A DNA stretch of 35,104 nucleotides. It comes from a virus. The translations under genes were made by a program, and so were the position numbers. Positions 23,202 through 29,370 of the stretch are shown here, piece after piece (within the stretch, counting starts at the first letter, position 1; every line of letters starts with the position of its first letter). The notes beneath the pieces are model-generated. The model was not told the DNA's origin and did not search any database. It saw nothing but the letters and a program-made list of their open reading frames with translations. The stretch spans positions 1 to 35,104 of IMG/VR virus record IMGVR_UViG_3300037540_000380; one strand, given 5' to 3'.

Positions 23202-24123
23202 CGTCCACCTCCCTTTCAAGAAAATCCTCTACCTCAGTCCAATTGTCAGATGCCTTGGTCAGATTCACCTTCCCCAAATCCTCCCTCAATTTATCCTGTG
23301 CATAAATTTTGGGGTCGACCAAATCACCCACTGCATCCTGAATCAATTCCTCGATTACTTTGGGTTCCAGGGCGTCCAATTCCCAACTATCGTACCCATA
23401 CTCGCTCACATACTCGCCTGCCCTTGAATCAGATAACTTGGCCGGATTCGGAGGAGGATTGTACTGAGAAATCTGGTCCATGTTCAGAGCAATCCTCTTG
23501 ACAATAACTGGCTGGACTCCCTCATACCGCATGAATAGACGGAGCCGCTCCTGAATATCCCGAGTCATATCAAGCCCACTGGGGTCATGATCGCCGAGAT
23601 GGAGAATCATGGTCTCCTGGCCATTTCCACTACATCTGATTAGGCGCTGAGCGGCCCCCCACATTTCCGATTGACTGGTATATCCTCGACAAGAGAAATA
23701 AGGAACATCCCAGCCATTGCAAACCCTCTCCAGAACCCCCACAAGAGCATCCTTCTCAATCCAAACCTCCACCTTCCAGGGCTGATTTTCCCATTTATCG
23801 ACCCGATAGGAAGAAGCCGCAGAGCGAATGATTGAAGAAGGAGATGTCCAATGTGGAAGAGCCTGGAGATTCCTTGTCCTGTCCTCGATAGAATTCCAAT
23901 CAATCAGACCCGCTAATCTCGCATCATTCATAACAGACCCAAGTTTATTGTACTCCCTCTGGAGATTAGGAATCAGGTCTCGGGCAACAAACTGATAATA
24001 AAGTTGCCTCAGGGTGAGAACAAATCCCTGAACCCGATACTCCTCAATAATGACTTGGGCGGTAGCGATGGTGTAGAGAGTCTTGTCTTGGAAATCCTTC
24101 GGCACATAACAAATCTTTGGCAT
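23185..24123 (-). CDS. Toprim protein related to topoisomerase VI subunit A / Spo11
   Basis: The 312-aa protein has TLRQLYYQFVARDLIPN near residue 37, a winged-helix segment with the paired tyrosines typical of Topo VI-A/Spo11 relatives. VEVWIEKDALVGVL near residue 118 gives the Toprim glutamate, and HLGDHDPSGLDM near residue 175 gives the DxD motif. Phage and plasmid proteins of this pattern are known but their reactions are not well established; cleavage or metal-dependent nuclease activity is possible. SD GGAGGTGGG precedes the ATG, directly after hammerhead 8. Confidence 0.75.
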   Translation of the reverse strand: MPKICYVPKDFQDKTLYTIATAQVIIEEYRVQGFVLTLRQLYYQFVARDLIPNLQREYNKLGSVMNDARLAGLIDWNSIEDRTRNLQALPHWTSPSSIIRSAASSYRVDKWENQPWKVEVWIEKDALVGVLERVCNGWDVPYFSCRGYTSQSEMWGAAQRLIRCSGNGQETMILHLGDHDPSGLDMTRDIQERLRLFMRYEGVQPVIVKRIALNMDQISQYNPPPNPAKLSDSRAGEYVSEYGYDSWELDALEPKVIEELIQDAVGDLVDPKIYAQDKLREDLGKVNLTKASDNWTEVEDFLEREVDDEESV

Positions 24124-24140
24124 AAGCCCACCTCCTTTTT

Positions 24141-24212
24141 TGACCTATCTCATCAGGCTGGGTAGGTCATTTCCCAGCGATGGAGAGGGGTTCCCTCTCC
24201 ATTTCGATTCTA
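24141..24212 (-). ncRNA. Type II hammerhead ribozyme 8
   Basis: UAGA, AUC, GAAA, stem III UGGAGAGGG/CCCUCUCCA (9 bp, 3-nt loop), triplet AUC with predicted cleavage between 24179 and 24178, stem I GCUGGG/CCCAGC with loop AAAUGACCUA, CUGAUGA, GAU. Stem II is AUC/GAU, changed on both sides relative to GCC/GGC. Loop UGACCU pairs with flank AGGUCA (6 bp). UAG is the stop of the 24210 gene. Confidence 0.92.
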
Positions 24213-24359
24213 ATTACATTCAAAGCAAACCCTCGCGGGTCCGTCCACTGCAGGATGGAAGTCAACTTGGCCCAAATTTTCGGGGTCCATGACTATTCCA
24301 CATATCTCGCAGAAGTCCTCTTCTTCCTCTATTATAGAGGTGTGCATCGAAATCTTCAC
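24210..24359 (-). CDS. Small zinc-ribbon protein, 45-49 aa
   Basis: The protein has CEICGIVMDPENLGQVDFHP followed by AVDGPARVCFECN at its end: two CxxC pairs about 25 residues apart, a likely zinc ribbon or treble clef. Either GTG 24359, which overlaps the preceding stop as GTGA, or the in-frame ATG 24347 could be the start; I give the GTG. It ends in the UAG of hammerhead 8. Function unknown. Confidence 0.65.
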   Translation of the reverse strand: MKISMHTSIIEEEEDFCEICGIVMDPENLGQVDFHPAVDGPARVCFECN

Positions 24360-24487
24360 TTTTCATCCTCACTTTCTTCAATGGAGTCCCAGGCAAGGCC
24401 ATAGATTAAATGGCTCACAATATTCGCCATCTCACTACTCTCTTTCGATATGTGACAAACCATATCGAACTCTTCTGTCGGCGTCAT
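24356..24487 (-). CDS. Tiny acidic protein, 43 aa
   Basis: ATG 24487 has GAGGAGG upstream. The product MTPTEEFDMVCHISKESSEM ends in an acidic stretch EESEDEK. It is helical and has no recognised motif. It sits within a five-gene unit between hammerheads 7 and 8 and is coupled to its neighbour by GTGA. Confidence 0.6.
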   Translation of the reverse strand: MTPTEEFDMVCHISKESSEMANIVSHLIYGLAWDSIEESEDEK

Positions 24488-24497
24488 TGATTCCTCC

Positions 24498-24776
24498 TCA
24501 CCCACGAAAATCCTGGGCTAGTTTATGAGCGATGTCCCTGATTTCTTCCTTCCAGCGCTCCTGATACCCGCTAGAATAAAAGACATCACTCAATCTGTCC
24601 ATCACCAAATCCTTGAATCCATCGACAGCATCGTCGTAATTCCCTTCCCCTCCAGCCTGAAGTAAATCCGCTCCCACTTGCTGCCAATACATACCCATCT
24701 GCTCAGTGATTTCGTCAATCAGGACTTCTGTCCTGGCCTTAAAACTGAACTCCATTCCATCAACTAATCCTTGCAT
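24498..24776 (-). CDS. Hypothetical helical protein, 92 aa
   Basis: MQGLVDGMEFSFKARTEVLI, then mostly helical acidic sequence (YDDAVDGFKDLVMDRLSDVF, ERWKEEIRDIAHKLAQDF). No family recognised. The ATG has AAGGAGG upstream and lies within the end of the 24764 gene (13-bp overlap). Confidence 0.7.
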   Translation of the reverse strand: MQGLVDGMEFSFKARTEVLIDEITEQMGMYWQQVGADLLQAGGEGNYDDAVDGFKDLVMDRLSDVFYSSGYQERWKEEIRDIAHKLAQDFRG

Positions 24777-24985
24777 GATTTCCTCCTTTTCGGAGATTTC
24801 GTCCTTTTCAGATACTCCTCAAAAGAAAGGAGAAATCCTATCCAGGTGAATTGAATGCAATCGCATCCAGGGGTTTTACAGCGACCATGACCAAATTGAA
24901 GATTGTCCTCATGAGCGCTGTTCGGGCCATCACCAAGACAGCCACACTCACACATCGATTTCGGTTTCTGATAATTTTCCGGCAT
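24764..24985 (-). CDS. Small Cys-rich protein, 73 aa
   Basis: CECGCLGDGPNSAHEDN and CKTPGCDC give seven Cys/His that could form one or two zinc sites. The C-terminus is a basic helix (EEYLKRTKSPKRRKSC). SD GGAGGTGGG precedes ATG 24985. It is one of several small zinc-type proteins in this operon. Function unknown. Confidence 0.68.
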   Translation of the reverse strand: MPENYQKPKSMCECGCLGDGPNSAHEDNLQFGHGRCKTPGCDCIQFTWIGFLLSFEEYLKRTKSPKRRKSCKD

Positions 24986-24996
24986 ATCCCACCTCC

Positions 24997-25218
24997 TTAC
25001 TGGACTCTTCTGGCCCAGTATTCATTTACCTGCAACCAACCTTTTTCGCCCTGAACATGAGCCACAGGCCCATCATATCGAGCGTGATAAAATTCTTCAT
25101 TTATTAGGTCAGCCGCTCTTGCTGCGCTCTCCAGGGAATCAAATTTGACATTTGCATTCTTCACCAATGGAAGGCGCTTCTCAAAACCCTCGTACTTTTC
25201 ATAATAAATTGTCGCCAT
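24997..25218 (-). CDS. Hypothetical protein, 73 aa
   Basis: MATIYYEKYEGFEKRLPLVK, then an alpha/beta stretch (FDSLESAARAADLINEEFYH) with a final aromatic strand. The pattern (beta, loop, helix, beta) recalls small RNA- or ligand-binding folds but no motif is diagnostic. It begins the five-gene unit released by hammerhead 7. Confidence 0.68.
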   Translation of the reverse strand: MATIYYEKYEGFEKRLPLVKNANVKFDSLESAARAADLINEEFYHARYDGPVAHVQGEKGWLQVNEYWARRVQ

Positions 25219-25234
25219 TTAACCCACCTCCTTT

Positions 25235-25309
25235 GTTAGGTTGCCTCATCAGACCCTCGGAACCAACCCGAGGGTGATGGAAGGGATTTCTCCCCTCCAT
25301 TTCGGCTCA
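25235..25309 (-). ncRNA. Type II hammerhead ribozyme 7
   Basis: UGA, GCC, GAAA, stem III UGGAGGGG/CCCUUCCA (8 bp, one G-U), triplet AUC with predicted cleavage between 25276 and 25275, stem I ACCCUCGG/CCGAGGGU with loop GUUGGUU, CUGAUGA, GGC. Loop and flank can pair as GGUU/AACC or GUUGG/CUAAC, the least clear pseudoknot of the set. UGA is the stop of the 25307 gene. Confidence 0.9.
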
Positions 25310-25582
25310 TTCGGTCAAATCCCGCATCAACTTGCAATAGCGAGTGAAAGAATTTGGCCATCGACAAGCGACCAATTCCACATTGTTGAATGACCAATGG
25401 CACATCAGGACTCCCTTCACATCTTTATCAATGATGATTTTGTGAAGTTTATCAGCATGCCATTGATTAAAAACCCAGCCAACTTCGCCAGTCTCGACAT
25501 TCCTCACATAATCCCCTGGAATGATTCCATCTGGCTCCACTTTCCTTCCAAAAATTACATCTTTGGTAATTTCGTACGGCAT
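25307..25582 (-). CDS. Hypothetical protein, 91 aa
   Basis: The start is ATG 25582 (MPYEITKDVIFGRKVEPDGI) after GGAGGTGGGC. The N-terminal half (PGDYVRNVETGEVGWVF) looks like a small SH3-like or KOW-like beta barrel, followed by a mixed alpha/beta half. No firm family. A longer reading to 25672 runs through the previous gene and is rejected. The stop UGA lies in hammerhead 7. Confidence 0.68.
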   Translation of the reverse strand: MPYEITKDVIFGRKVEPDGIIPGDYVRNVETGEVGWVFNQWHADKLHKIIIDKDVKGVLMCHWSFNNVELVACRWPNSFTRYCKLMRDLTE

Positions 25583-25593
25583 TGCCCACCTCC

Positions 25594-25758
25594 TTACTTG
25601 ATTTTCTTTGCCCACCGCGCCAAGACGGCTAGGCAGTGTTTGCATGTGACTTTGGTTTTGTCTTCTGTCCAATCCCTGTACGCTGGATATCGCCTGCCAT
25701 GATTATGGCAAGCCATTTTCTTCGTGATAGGATTGAAATAATGTTTGGCGTAACTCAT
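25594..25758 (-). CDS. Small zinc-knuckle-like protein, 54 aa
   Basis: ATG 25758 follows GGAGGTGG. MSYAKHYFNPITKKMACHNH has a C..H pair, and TCKHCLAVLARW has CxxC, so one zinc could be bound by C17, H20 and two Cys. The protein is basic (16 K/R). Such small C-H/C-C proteins are common in phage accessory regions. Function unknown. Confidence 0.65.
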   Translation of the reverse strand: MSYAKHYFNPITKKMACHNHGRRYPAYRDWTEDKTKVTCKHCLAVLARWAKKIK

Positions 25759-25770
25759 GATATCCACCTC

Positions 25771-25941
25771 CTACCATTCTACAGACTTTGAGAAATAAAA
25801 ATGATGGATGAAATATGAATAAGTCGTATCATCCATCTCCACTGTGGGGCTGGACATCACTAAATCAGGACTTACCCAGCATCCTCCCTCATAAATATGC
25901 GCTACATAAGACGCAAGAATCTCCTCCACTAATGGATACAT
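25771..25941 (-). CDS. Hypothetical protein, 56 aa
   Basis: ATG 25941 follows GGAGGTGGGT. The product begins MYPLVEEILASYVAHIYEGG and ends with aromatic residues (YSYFIHHFYFSKSVEW). It is acidic in the middle and rich in Tyr/Phe. No family recognised. It is the first gene after hammerhead 6, followed 12 nt later by the 25594 gene. Confidence 0.62.
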   Translation of the reverse strand: MYPLVEEILASYVAHIYEGGCWVSPDLVMSSPTVEMDDTTYSYFIHHFYFSKSVEW

Positions 25942-25956
25942 AACCCACCTCCTTTA

Positions 25957-26028
25957 ATAGGTTGCCTCATCAGTAGACGGGTCCCTAGCCCATCCAGACA
26001 GGGAGGAAATTCCTCCCTGTTTCGGCTA
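25957..26028 (-). ncRNA. Type II hammerhead ribozyme 6
   Basis: UAGCC, GAAA, stem III CAGGGAGGA/UCCUCCCUG (9 bp, 3-nt loop), triplet GUC with predicted cleavage between 25997 and 25996, stem I UGGAUGGG/CCCGUCUA (8 bp with G-U pairs) with loop CUAGGGA, CUGAUGA, GGC. Loop UAGG pairs with flank CCUA. The stop UAG of the 26026 gene supplies the first G of stem II. Confidence 0.9.
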
Positions 26029-26640
26029 AACAAGGTCAATCTCAACTGACCCACATCGAGGACAAGTATTCCGGTCCGCAGTAGCCCAAAAGGCTTTGTC
26101 ACAATCATTGCAGATATACCCGTACTCAATAGGAATATCAGGATGCCTCTCAGCATCGGTTTCCCTCGGGTCTTTTTCCCTGCGGACAGCACAATGATTC
26201 TGGCTATCCAACTTCTCAAATTGCTTCGGATAGACTCTCTTGAAAAGATTCAGGGAGAAAACGCAAGCGCCTCTTTCGCCTTTCCCTCTCGCATGAGCAA
26301 ACTCATGGAGAAGGGTAATGATGGAGAGTTTCCCCTGCATCACTATTTTATGTTGAAGTCGATGATAATAAGAATCACCGGAATGACCTCCATTGATATT
26401 CATCGCTTCAAAGCCAGGACATTCAATGTCATAGACTTTGGAAAGGTCCTCCAGTAATTCTCCCATTGCCTCCAGACGACCAGGGACATCCATTTTGAAG
26501 GTCTTTTTGGCCTTGAATTTCCTCAGGGCCGCAATAGCACCTTTCTTAAATTTGACATCCTTGATGTTCTCAGCCATTGTCGCAGGGTATTCCCGCATGG
26601 CCTCCAAATCGCCTAACATTGCTCTCATTCCTAATCTCAT
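26026..26640 (-). CDS. Putative zinc metallopeptidase-like protein with zinc ribbon, 204 aa
   Basis: A helix LSIITLLHEFAHARGKG near residue 110 has the HExxH zincin motif (HEFAH), and a C-terminal four-Cys ribbon reads YICNDCDKAF with CPRCGS. This order (HExxH then zinc ribbon) resembles SprT-like proteins. The N-terminal 70 residues are helical and basic. The third metal ligand cannot be fixed from sequence. Possible roles include cleaving host or DNA-crosslinked proteins. SD GGAGGTGGG and hammerhead 5 lie upstream. Confidence 0.72.
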   Translation of the reverse strand: MRLGMRAMLGDLEAMREYPATMAENIKDVKFKKGAIAALRKFKAKKTFKMDVPGRLEAMGELLEDLSKVYDIECPGFEAMNINGGHSGDSYYHRLQHKIVMQGKLSIITLLHEFAHARGKGERGACVFSLNLFKRVYPKQFEKLDSQNHCAVRREKDPRETDAERHPDIPIEYGYICNDCDKAFWATADRNTCPRCGSVEIDLV

Positions 26641-26664
26641 GACCCACCTCCTATAATAATTGAT

Positions 26665-26736
26665 TTGTCTGCCTCATCAGGCTGGGTAGACAATTTCCCA
26701 GCGATGGAGAGGGAATCCCTCTCCATTTCGGCGTTA
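26665..26736 (-). ncRNA. Type II hammerhead ribozyme 5
   Basis: UAAC, GCC, GAAA, stem III UGGAGAGGG/CCCUCUCCA, triplet AUC with predicted cleavage between 26703 and 26702, stem I GCUGGG/CCCAGC with loop AAAUUGUCUA, CUGAUGA, GGC. Loop UUGUCU pairs with flank AGACAA. Stems I and III equal those of ribozyme 8, yet the pseudoknot differs on both sides. UAA is the stop of the 26734 gene. Confidence 0.92.
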
Positions 26737-27003
26737 GAAGTTTCTGATAATGTGGTGAATCAGAGTGGCTTCTCTCAGAGCATGAATGAATTGCTTCGTC
26801 CCTCTGAATACTAGGTCGATTCCCTTCTGCTCCTTGACCCGCTCTTTGACCTTCTTCATATATTTCCAGACATCAGCCGTGGTATGGTCGACCATGGCCA
26901 TTTGCTGAACAATAGAAGTGAAGGTCGAGCCCTCGAATTTCGTACCATCTTCCATAATCACCACATACATTCCTCGAGCATTTTCATCCTTTTTCTTTTT
27001 CAT
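26734..27003 (-). CDS. Hypothetical protein, 89 aa
   Basis: MKKKKDENARGMYVVIMEDG, then TKFEGSTFTSIVQQM and a helical basic half (WKYMKKVKERVKEQKGIDLV) ending in IHHIIRNF. No family recognised. It lies 6 nt after the amidotransferase gene without a ribozyme between, so both share one processed RNA between hammerheads 4 and 5; a shared function is possible. Confidence 0.68.
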   Translation of the reverse strand: MKKKKDENARGMYVVIMEDGTKFEGSTFTSIVQQMAMVDHTTADVWKYMKKVKERVKEQKGIDLVFRGTKQFIHALREATLIHHIIRNF

Positions 27004-27009
27004 GATTCC

Positions 27010-27654
27010 TTACCTCCCATTATAAACAAAATGTTGGTATCCAGGTCGATTATCAACAACTTGGACCTTCCTTCTCCTCTGAGGCTCAACTTTGTATCTA
27101 TCATTGGAGTAGATAAGGCCATGGTCTTTAATCCAACCCTCACCGAGAAGAATTATCTTCTCTGCTACATCAAGAAAAATCATCCTACTGGCACCAATGG
27201 AGCGGGTAATCAGAGAAAGAACTGCCTCTGAATCAAGATTGCTCTGGACAGCAGGGTCAGAAAGAACGTCCCTCACAAATACCATAGTATCTGAAAGGTC
27301 ATTCTCACCATCACCAATCATCCCATTATGAGCGACGGCGACTGGACAAAGAACATCAAGAGCCTTCAAATCAGAAACCTTGTCACTCAGAGGAAATGGA
27401 TGACAATTTCCTGGCTCGATTGTCCCAGCAGTGGCCCATCTGAAATGGAAAACGATGATATCATTCTTGGTTAACTTCAATGCACGGAAGGCTTTCCAGA
27501 AATCGGAAAATTCCATGTAGCCTTTATCGATGACCACATGTCCATCCTTCACATACATCATCCCAGCGCCATCAGGATTATTCTCCCAGCAATTGCGGAG
27601 AATCTTCTTTGATGGCATCTCCTTACCTTTCGGTTTAATCACTAAAATACACAT
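27010..27654 (-). CDS. Class II glutamine amidotransferase-like Ntn hydrolase
   Basis: The protein begins MCILVIKPKGKEMPSKKIL, so after Met removal Cys2 becomes the N-terminal nucleophile, as in class II GATases. NNPDGAGMMYVKDG, VFHFRWATAGTIEPGNCHPF and AHNGMIG match the family's substrate-binding and oxyanion regions. The 214-aa length is that of a stand-alone GATase domain. With the amidoligase at 28274-29335 it forms a pair: glutamine supplies ammonia or the enzyme handles gamma-glutamyl amide bonds. SD GGAGGTGGG follows hammerhead 4. Confidence 0.82.
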   Translation of the reverse strand: MCILVIKPKGKEMPSKKILRNCWENNPDGAGMMYVKDGHVVIDKGYMEFSDFWKAFRALKLTKNDIIVFHFRWATAGTIEPGNCHPFPLSDKVSDLKALDVLCPVAVAHNGMIGDGENDLSDTMVFVRDVLSDPAVQSNLDSEAVLSLITRSIGASRMIFLDVAEKIILLGEGWIKDHGLIYSNDRYKVEPQRRRKVQVVDNRPGYQHFVYNGR

Positions 27655-27683
27655 TTGCCCACCTCCTTATTAAATTGAAAATC

Positions 27684-27750
27684 TTAGGTTGCCTCATCAG
27701 TGGATGGATTCCCATTCCATCCAGACGGGAGCGGACTCCCGTTTCGGCTA
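27684..27750 (-). ncRNA. Type II hammerhead ribozyme 4
   Basis: UAGCC, GAAA, stem III CGGGAG/CUCCCG with UCCG tetraloop, triplet GUC with predicted cleavage between 27724 and 27723, stem I UGGAUGGA/UCCAUCCA with loop AUGGGAA, CUGAUGA, GGC. Loop UGGG can pair with flank CCUA with one G-U. The stop UAG of the 27748 gene forms the 5' edge of stem II. Confidence 0.9.
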
Positions 27751-27942
27751 GAGATAAATTTTGAGGACACCAAAAATTTCATCCATCCTCACCTCAGGAC
27801 AATTTTCCCGAATGACTCTGGCACAAAGGTTGGCGTTCCTCTCGCGAGGGAAATCAGCATGAATCCATCCTTCTCCCTCAGTCACCTTGGCTCCTCTCTG
27901 CTCGAGAAAGGAAATGATATCTTCTCTTGTATTGCCTTTCAT
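27748..27942 (-). CDS. Hypothetical protein, 64 aa
   Basis: MKGNTREDIISFLEQRGAKV, TEGEGWIHADFPRERNANLC, then a helix and a C-terminal strand IFGVLKIYL. A small alpha/beta protein with no known motif. SD GGAGGTGGG precedes the ATG. It is alone between hammerheads 3 and 4, so it would be released as a monocistronic RNA of about 270 nt. Confidence 0.66.
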   Translation of the reverse strand: MKGNTREDIISFLEQRGAKVTEGEGWIHADFPRERNANLCARVIRENCPEVRMDEIFGVLKIYL

Positions 27943-27956
27943 GACCCACCTCCTTA

Positions 27957-28037
27957 TTAGGTTGCCTCATCAGTGAATGAGTCCCTAACTCATTCAGACC
28001 TGACCCCTGGTATTTCCAGAGGCGAGGTTTCGGCTTA
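27957..28037 (-). ncRNA. Type II hammerhead ribozyme 3
   Basis: UAAGCC, GAAA, long stem III (CCU/AGG, CG/UC internal loop, CCUCUGG/CCAGGGG), triplet GUC with predicted cleavage between 27997 and 27996, stem I UGAAUGAG/CUCAUUCA with loop UUAGGGA, CUGAUGA, GGC. Loop UUAGG pairs with flank CCUAA (5 bp). Stem I and 3' core match ribozyme 1 over about 42 nt. UAA is the stop of the 28035 gene. Confidence 0.9.
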
Positions 28038-28166
28038 CTGTTCGATGACCACTTCAAATTCGGGTCGATTCAATCCAAGGACTTCATCCCTGCAATCTGT
28101 CCAAGCAATCCATCCCAATCCAAAAACAGGAGTCATAAAAATCAAAAATCCTATAAATGTCAACAT
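28035..28166 (-). CDS. Tiny membrane protein, 43 aa
   Basis: ATG 28166 follows GGGGGGTAGGGCC. The product MLTFIGFLIFMTPVFGLGWI contains one hydrophobic segment (residues 2-22) and then an acidic soluble tail (TDCRDEVLGLNRPEFEV). No family recognised. It lies alone between hammerheads 2 and 3, giving a predicted monocistronic RNA of about 240 nt. Its stop UAA lies in hammerhead 3. Confidence 0.62.
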   Translation of the reverse strand: MLTFIGFLIFMTPVFGLGWIAWTDCRDEVLGLNRPEFEVVIEQ

Positions 28167-28200
28167 GGCCCTACCCCCCAATATTTGAATGTTGATTTTC

Positions 28201-28276
28201 AGTCTGCCTCATCAGGCCAGGGAGACTATTCCCTGACGACCCAGGCAAGAGCTTCGGTAGCCTGGGTTTCGGCTTA
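28201..28276 (-). ncRNA. Type II hammerhead ribozyme 2
   Basis: UAAGCC, GAAA, stem III CCCAGGC/GCCUGGG with a 13-nt loop, triplet GUC with predicted cleavage between 28238 and 28237, stem I GUCAGGG/CCCUGGC with loop AAUAGUCU, CUGAUGA, GGC. Loop AGUCU pairs with flank AGACU (5 bp). UAA is the stop of the amidoligase gene. Confidence 0.92.
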
Positions 28277-29335
28277 GGCGGCATTCCGCAGAGCCTCAAA
28301 ATGATTCACTCGGTTGAGGTACCAATCACAAGCGATGGTCACCAGCGAATTATCATTCTGAGGAGTCACATTGGAACCCATCTCGATAACGGCTGCGTCT
28401 GTGGGAAAATCCTTCCCATTCCGCCAGCGGGAAAACCAAGTCTTGGCGGAGACGACGGCAACTTCATACCGAGCAGCGATATCATCAGCATCAAGACTCT
28501 GACCTGATTCAACCCACTCAGCATAAACTCGAGACTTAATGGTATTGCGCCTGGCCCTCGGACGACGACGAGGAGCCGGAGAAGATTCTTGCTCAGCTCT
28601 CAGGATTTCAATCATCTGGAATTGATTCACTGGAGCATCAAAGTAACAGGCAAGAGCCTTATCCACAATAACCTGAGTGAAGATTGTCCAATTCGCAATC
28701 TTCTCATACTCAGTTGTCCCTGAATGGGCACGAAACTCAACTGTATTCCTCAACCAGTAAGATTCCAGGTTCAAGGAAACATATCGAGAATCATAATCAC
28801 ACCCACCACCAAGACAATTTCTTGAGAATGATCTTAGGCTACTTCGGCTGGCTCGACGAGCACCCTGTCTCTTCCAGGTCTTGCAGTAGTAATTATCCTG
28901 CCGAGACTTGGGAAGAGCCTTCATCACATGCCCTTCGATATTAATCCAGGCTTCAACCATGTTCCTCAGTTCCATCTCACTAGAAACAAAATGATGAACA
29001 TGAAGTCCACATTTCCTTGAGATTTTTGTATGAGGTTCAATGGCTTCACAAACCGCCATCAGCACTCTGAGACCGTCCCGACCCTTGAGCACCGGAGAAA
29101 CAACTTCGGCGTCCGTAGAGTGAGTATCCCTGAAAGGATTCCCACTGGTCAGGGAACTATCAGGCTTCACCATCCAGACTGTGGTGTTCAGAGAATCAGT
29201 ACTATGCTGATAACTTCCAGACACACAGGTGTGTCCAAACTGGCTGATGGCATCTTTAATCTTCCGAGCCAAAGCAGCCCTTGAGATTGAGGAATGAGTC
29301 TCGATCTCGATTCCATATGTTCTTTGCGTATTCAT
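28274..29335 (-). CDS. Amidoligase family protein (glutamine synthetase-like fold)
   Basis: The 353-aa protein starts MNTQRTYGIEIETHSSISRA; YGIEIE is the first metal-binding strand of the GCS/amidoligase superfamily. AEVVSPVL, CGLHVHHFV and NTVEFRAHSGT give the remaining conserved acidic and His residues. Family members join an amine to a carboxylate with ATP. Residues 265-285 are a basic linker (APRRRPRARRN), followed by a possible helix-turn-helix. The start is ATG 29335 after GGAGGTGGGC; the reading to 29449 crosses hammerhead 1 and is rejected. The GATase at 27010 is its likely partner. Confidence 0.82.
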   Translation of the reverse strand: MNTQRTYGIEIETHSSISRAALARKIKDAISQFGHTCVSGSYQHSTDSLNTTVWMVKPDSSLTSGNPFRDTHSTDAEVVSPVLKGRDGLRVLMAVCEAIEPHTKISRKCGLHVHHFVSSEMELRNMVEAWINIEGHVMKALPKSRQDNYYCKTWKRQGARRASRSSLRSFSRNCLGGGCDYDSRYVSLNLESYWLRNTVEFRAHSGTTEYEKIANWTIFTQVIVDKALACYFDAPVNQFQMIEILRAEQESSPAPRRRPRARRNTIKSRVYAEWVESGQSLDADDIAARYEVAVVSAKTWFSRWRNGKDFPTDAAVIEMGSNVTPQNDNSLVTIACDWYLNRVNHFEALRNAA

Positions 29336-29370
29336 TGCCCACCTCCTATTGAATAAAGAATCAAAAATTC

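Noticed and set aside
24326-24342. CCTCTATAATAGAGG palindrome with a TATAAT
   Set aside because: It lies within the coding sequence of the 24210 gene; a promoter is possible but not supported by position.
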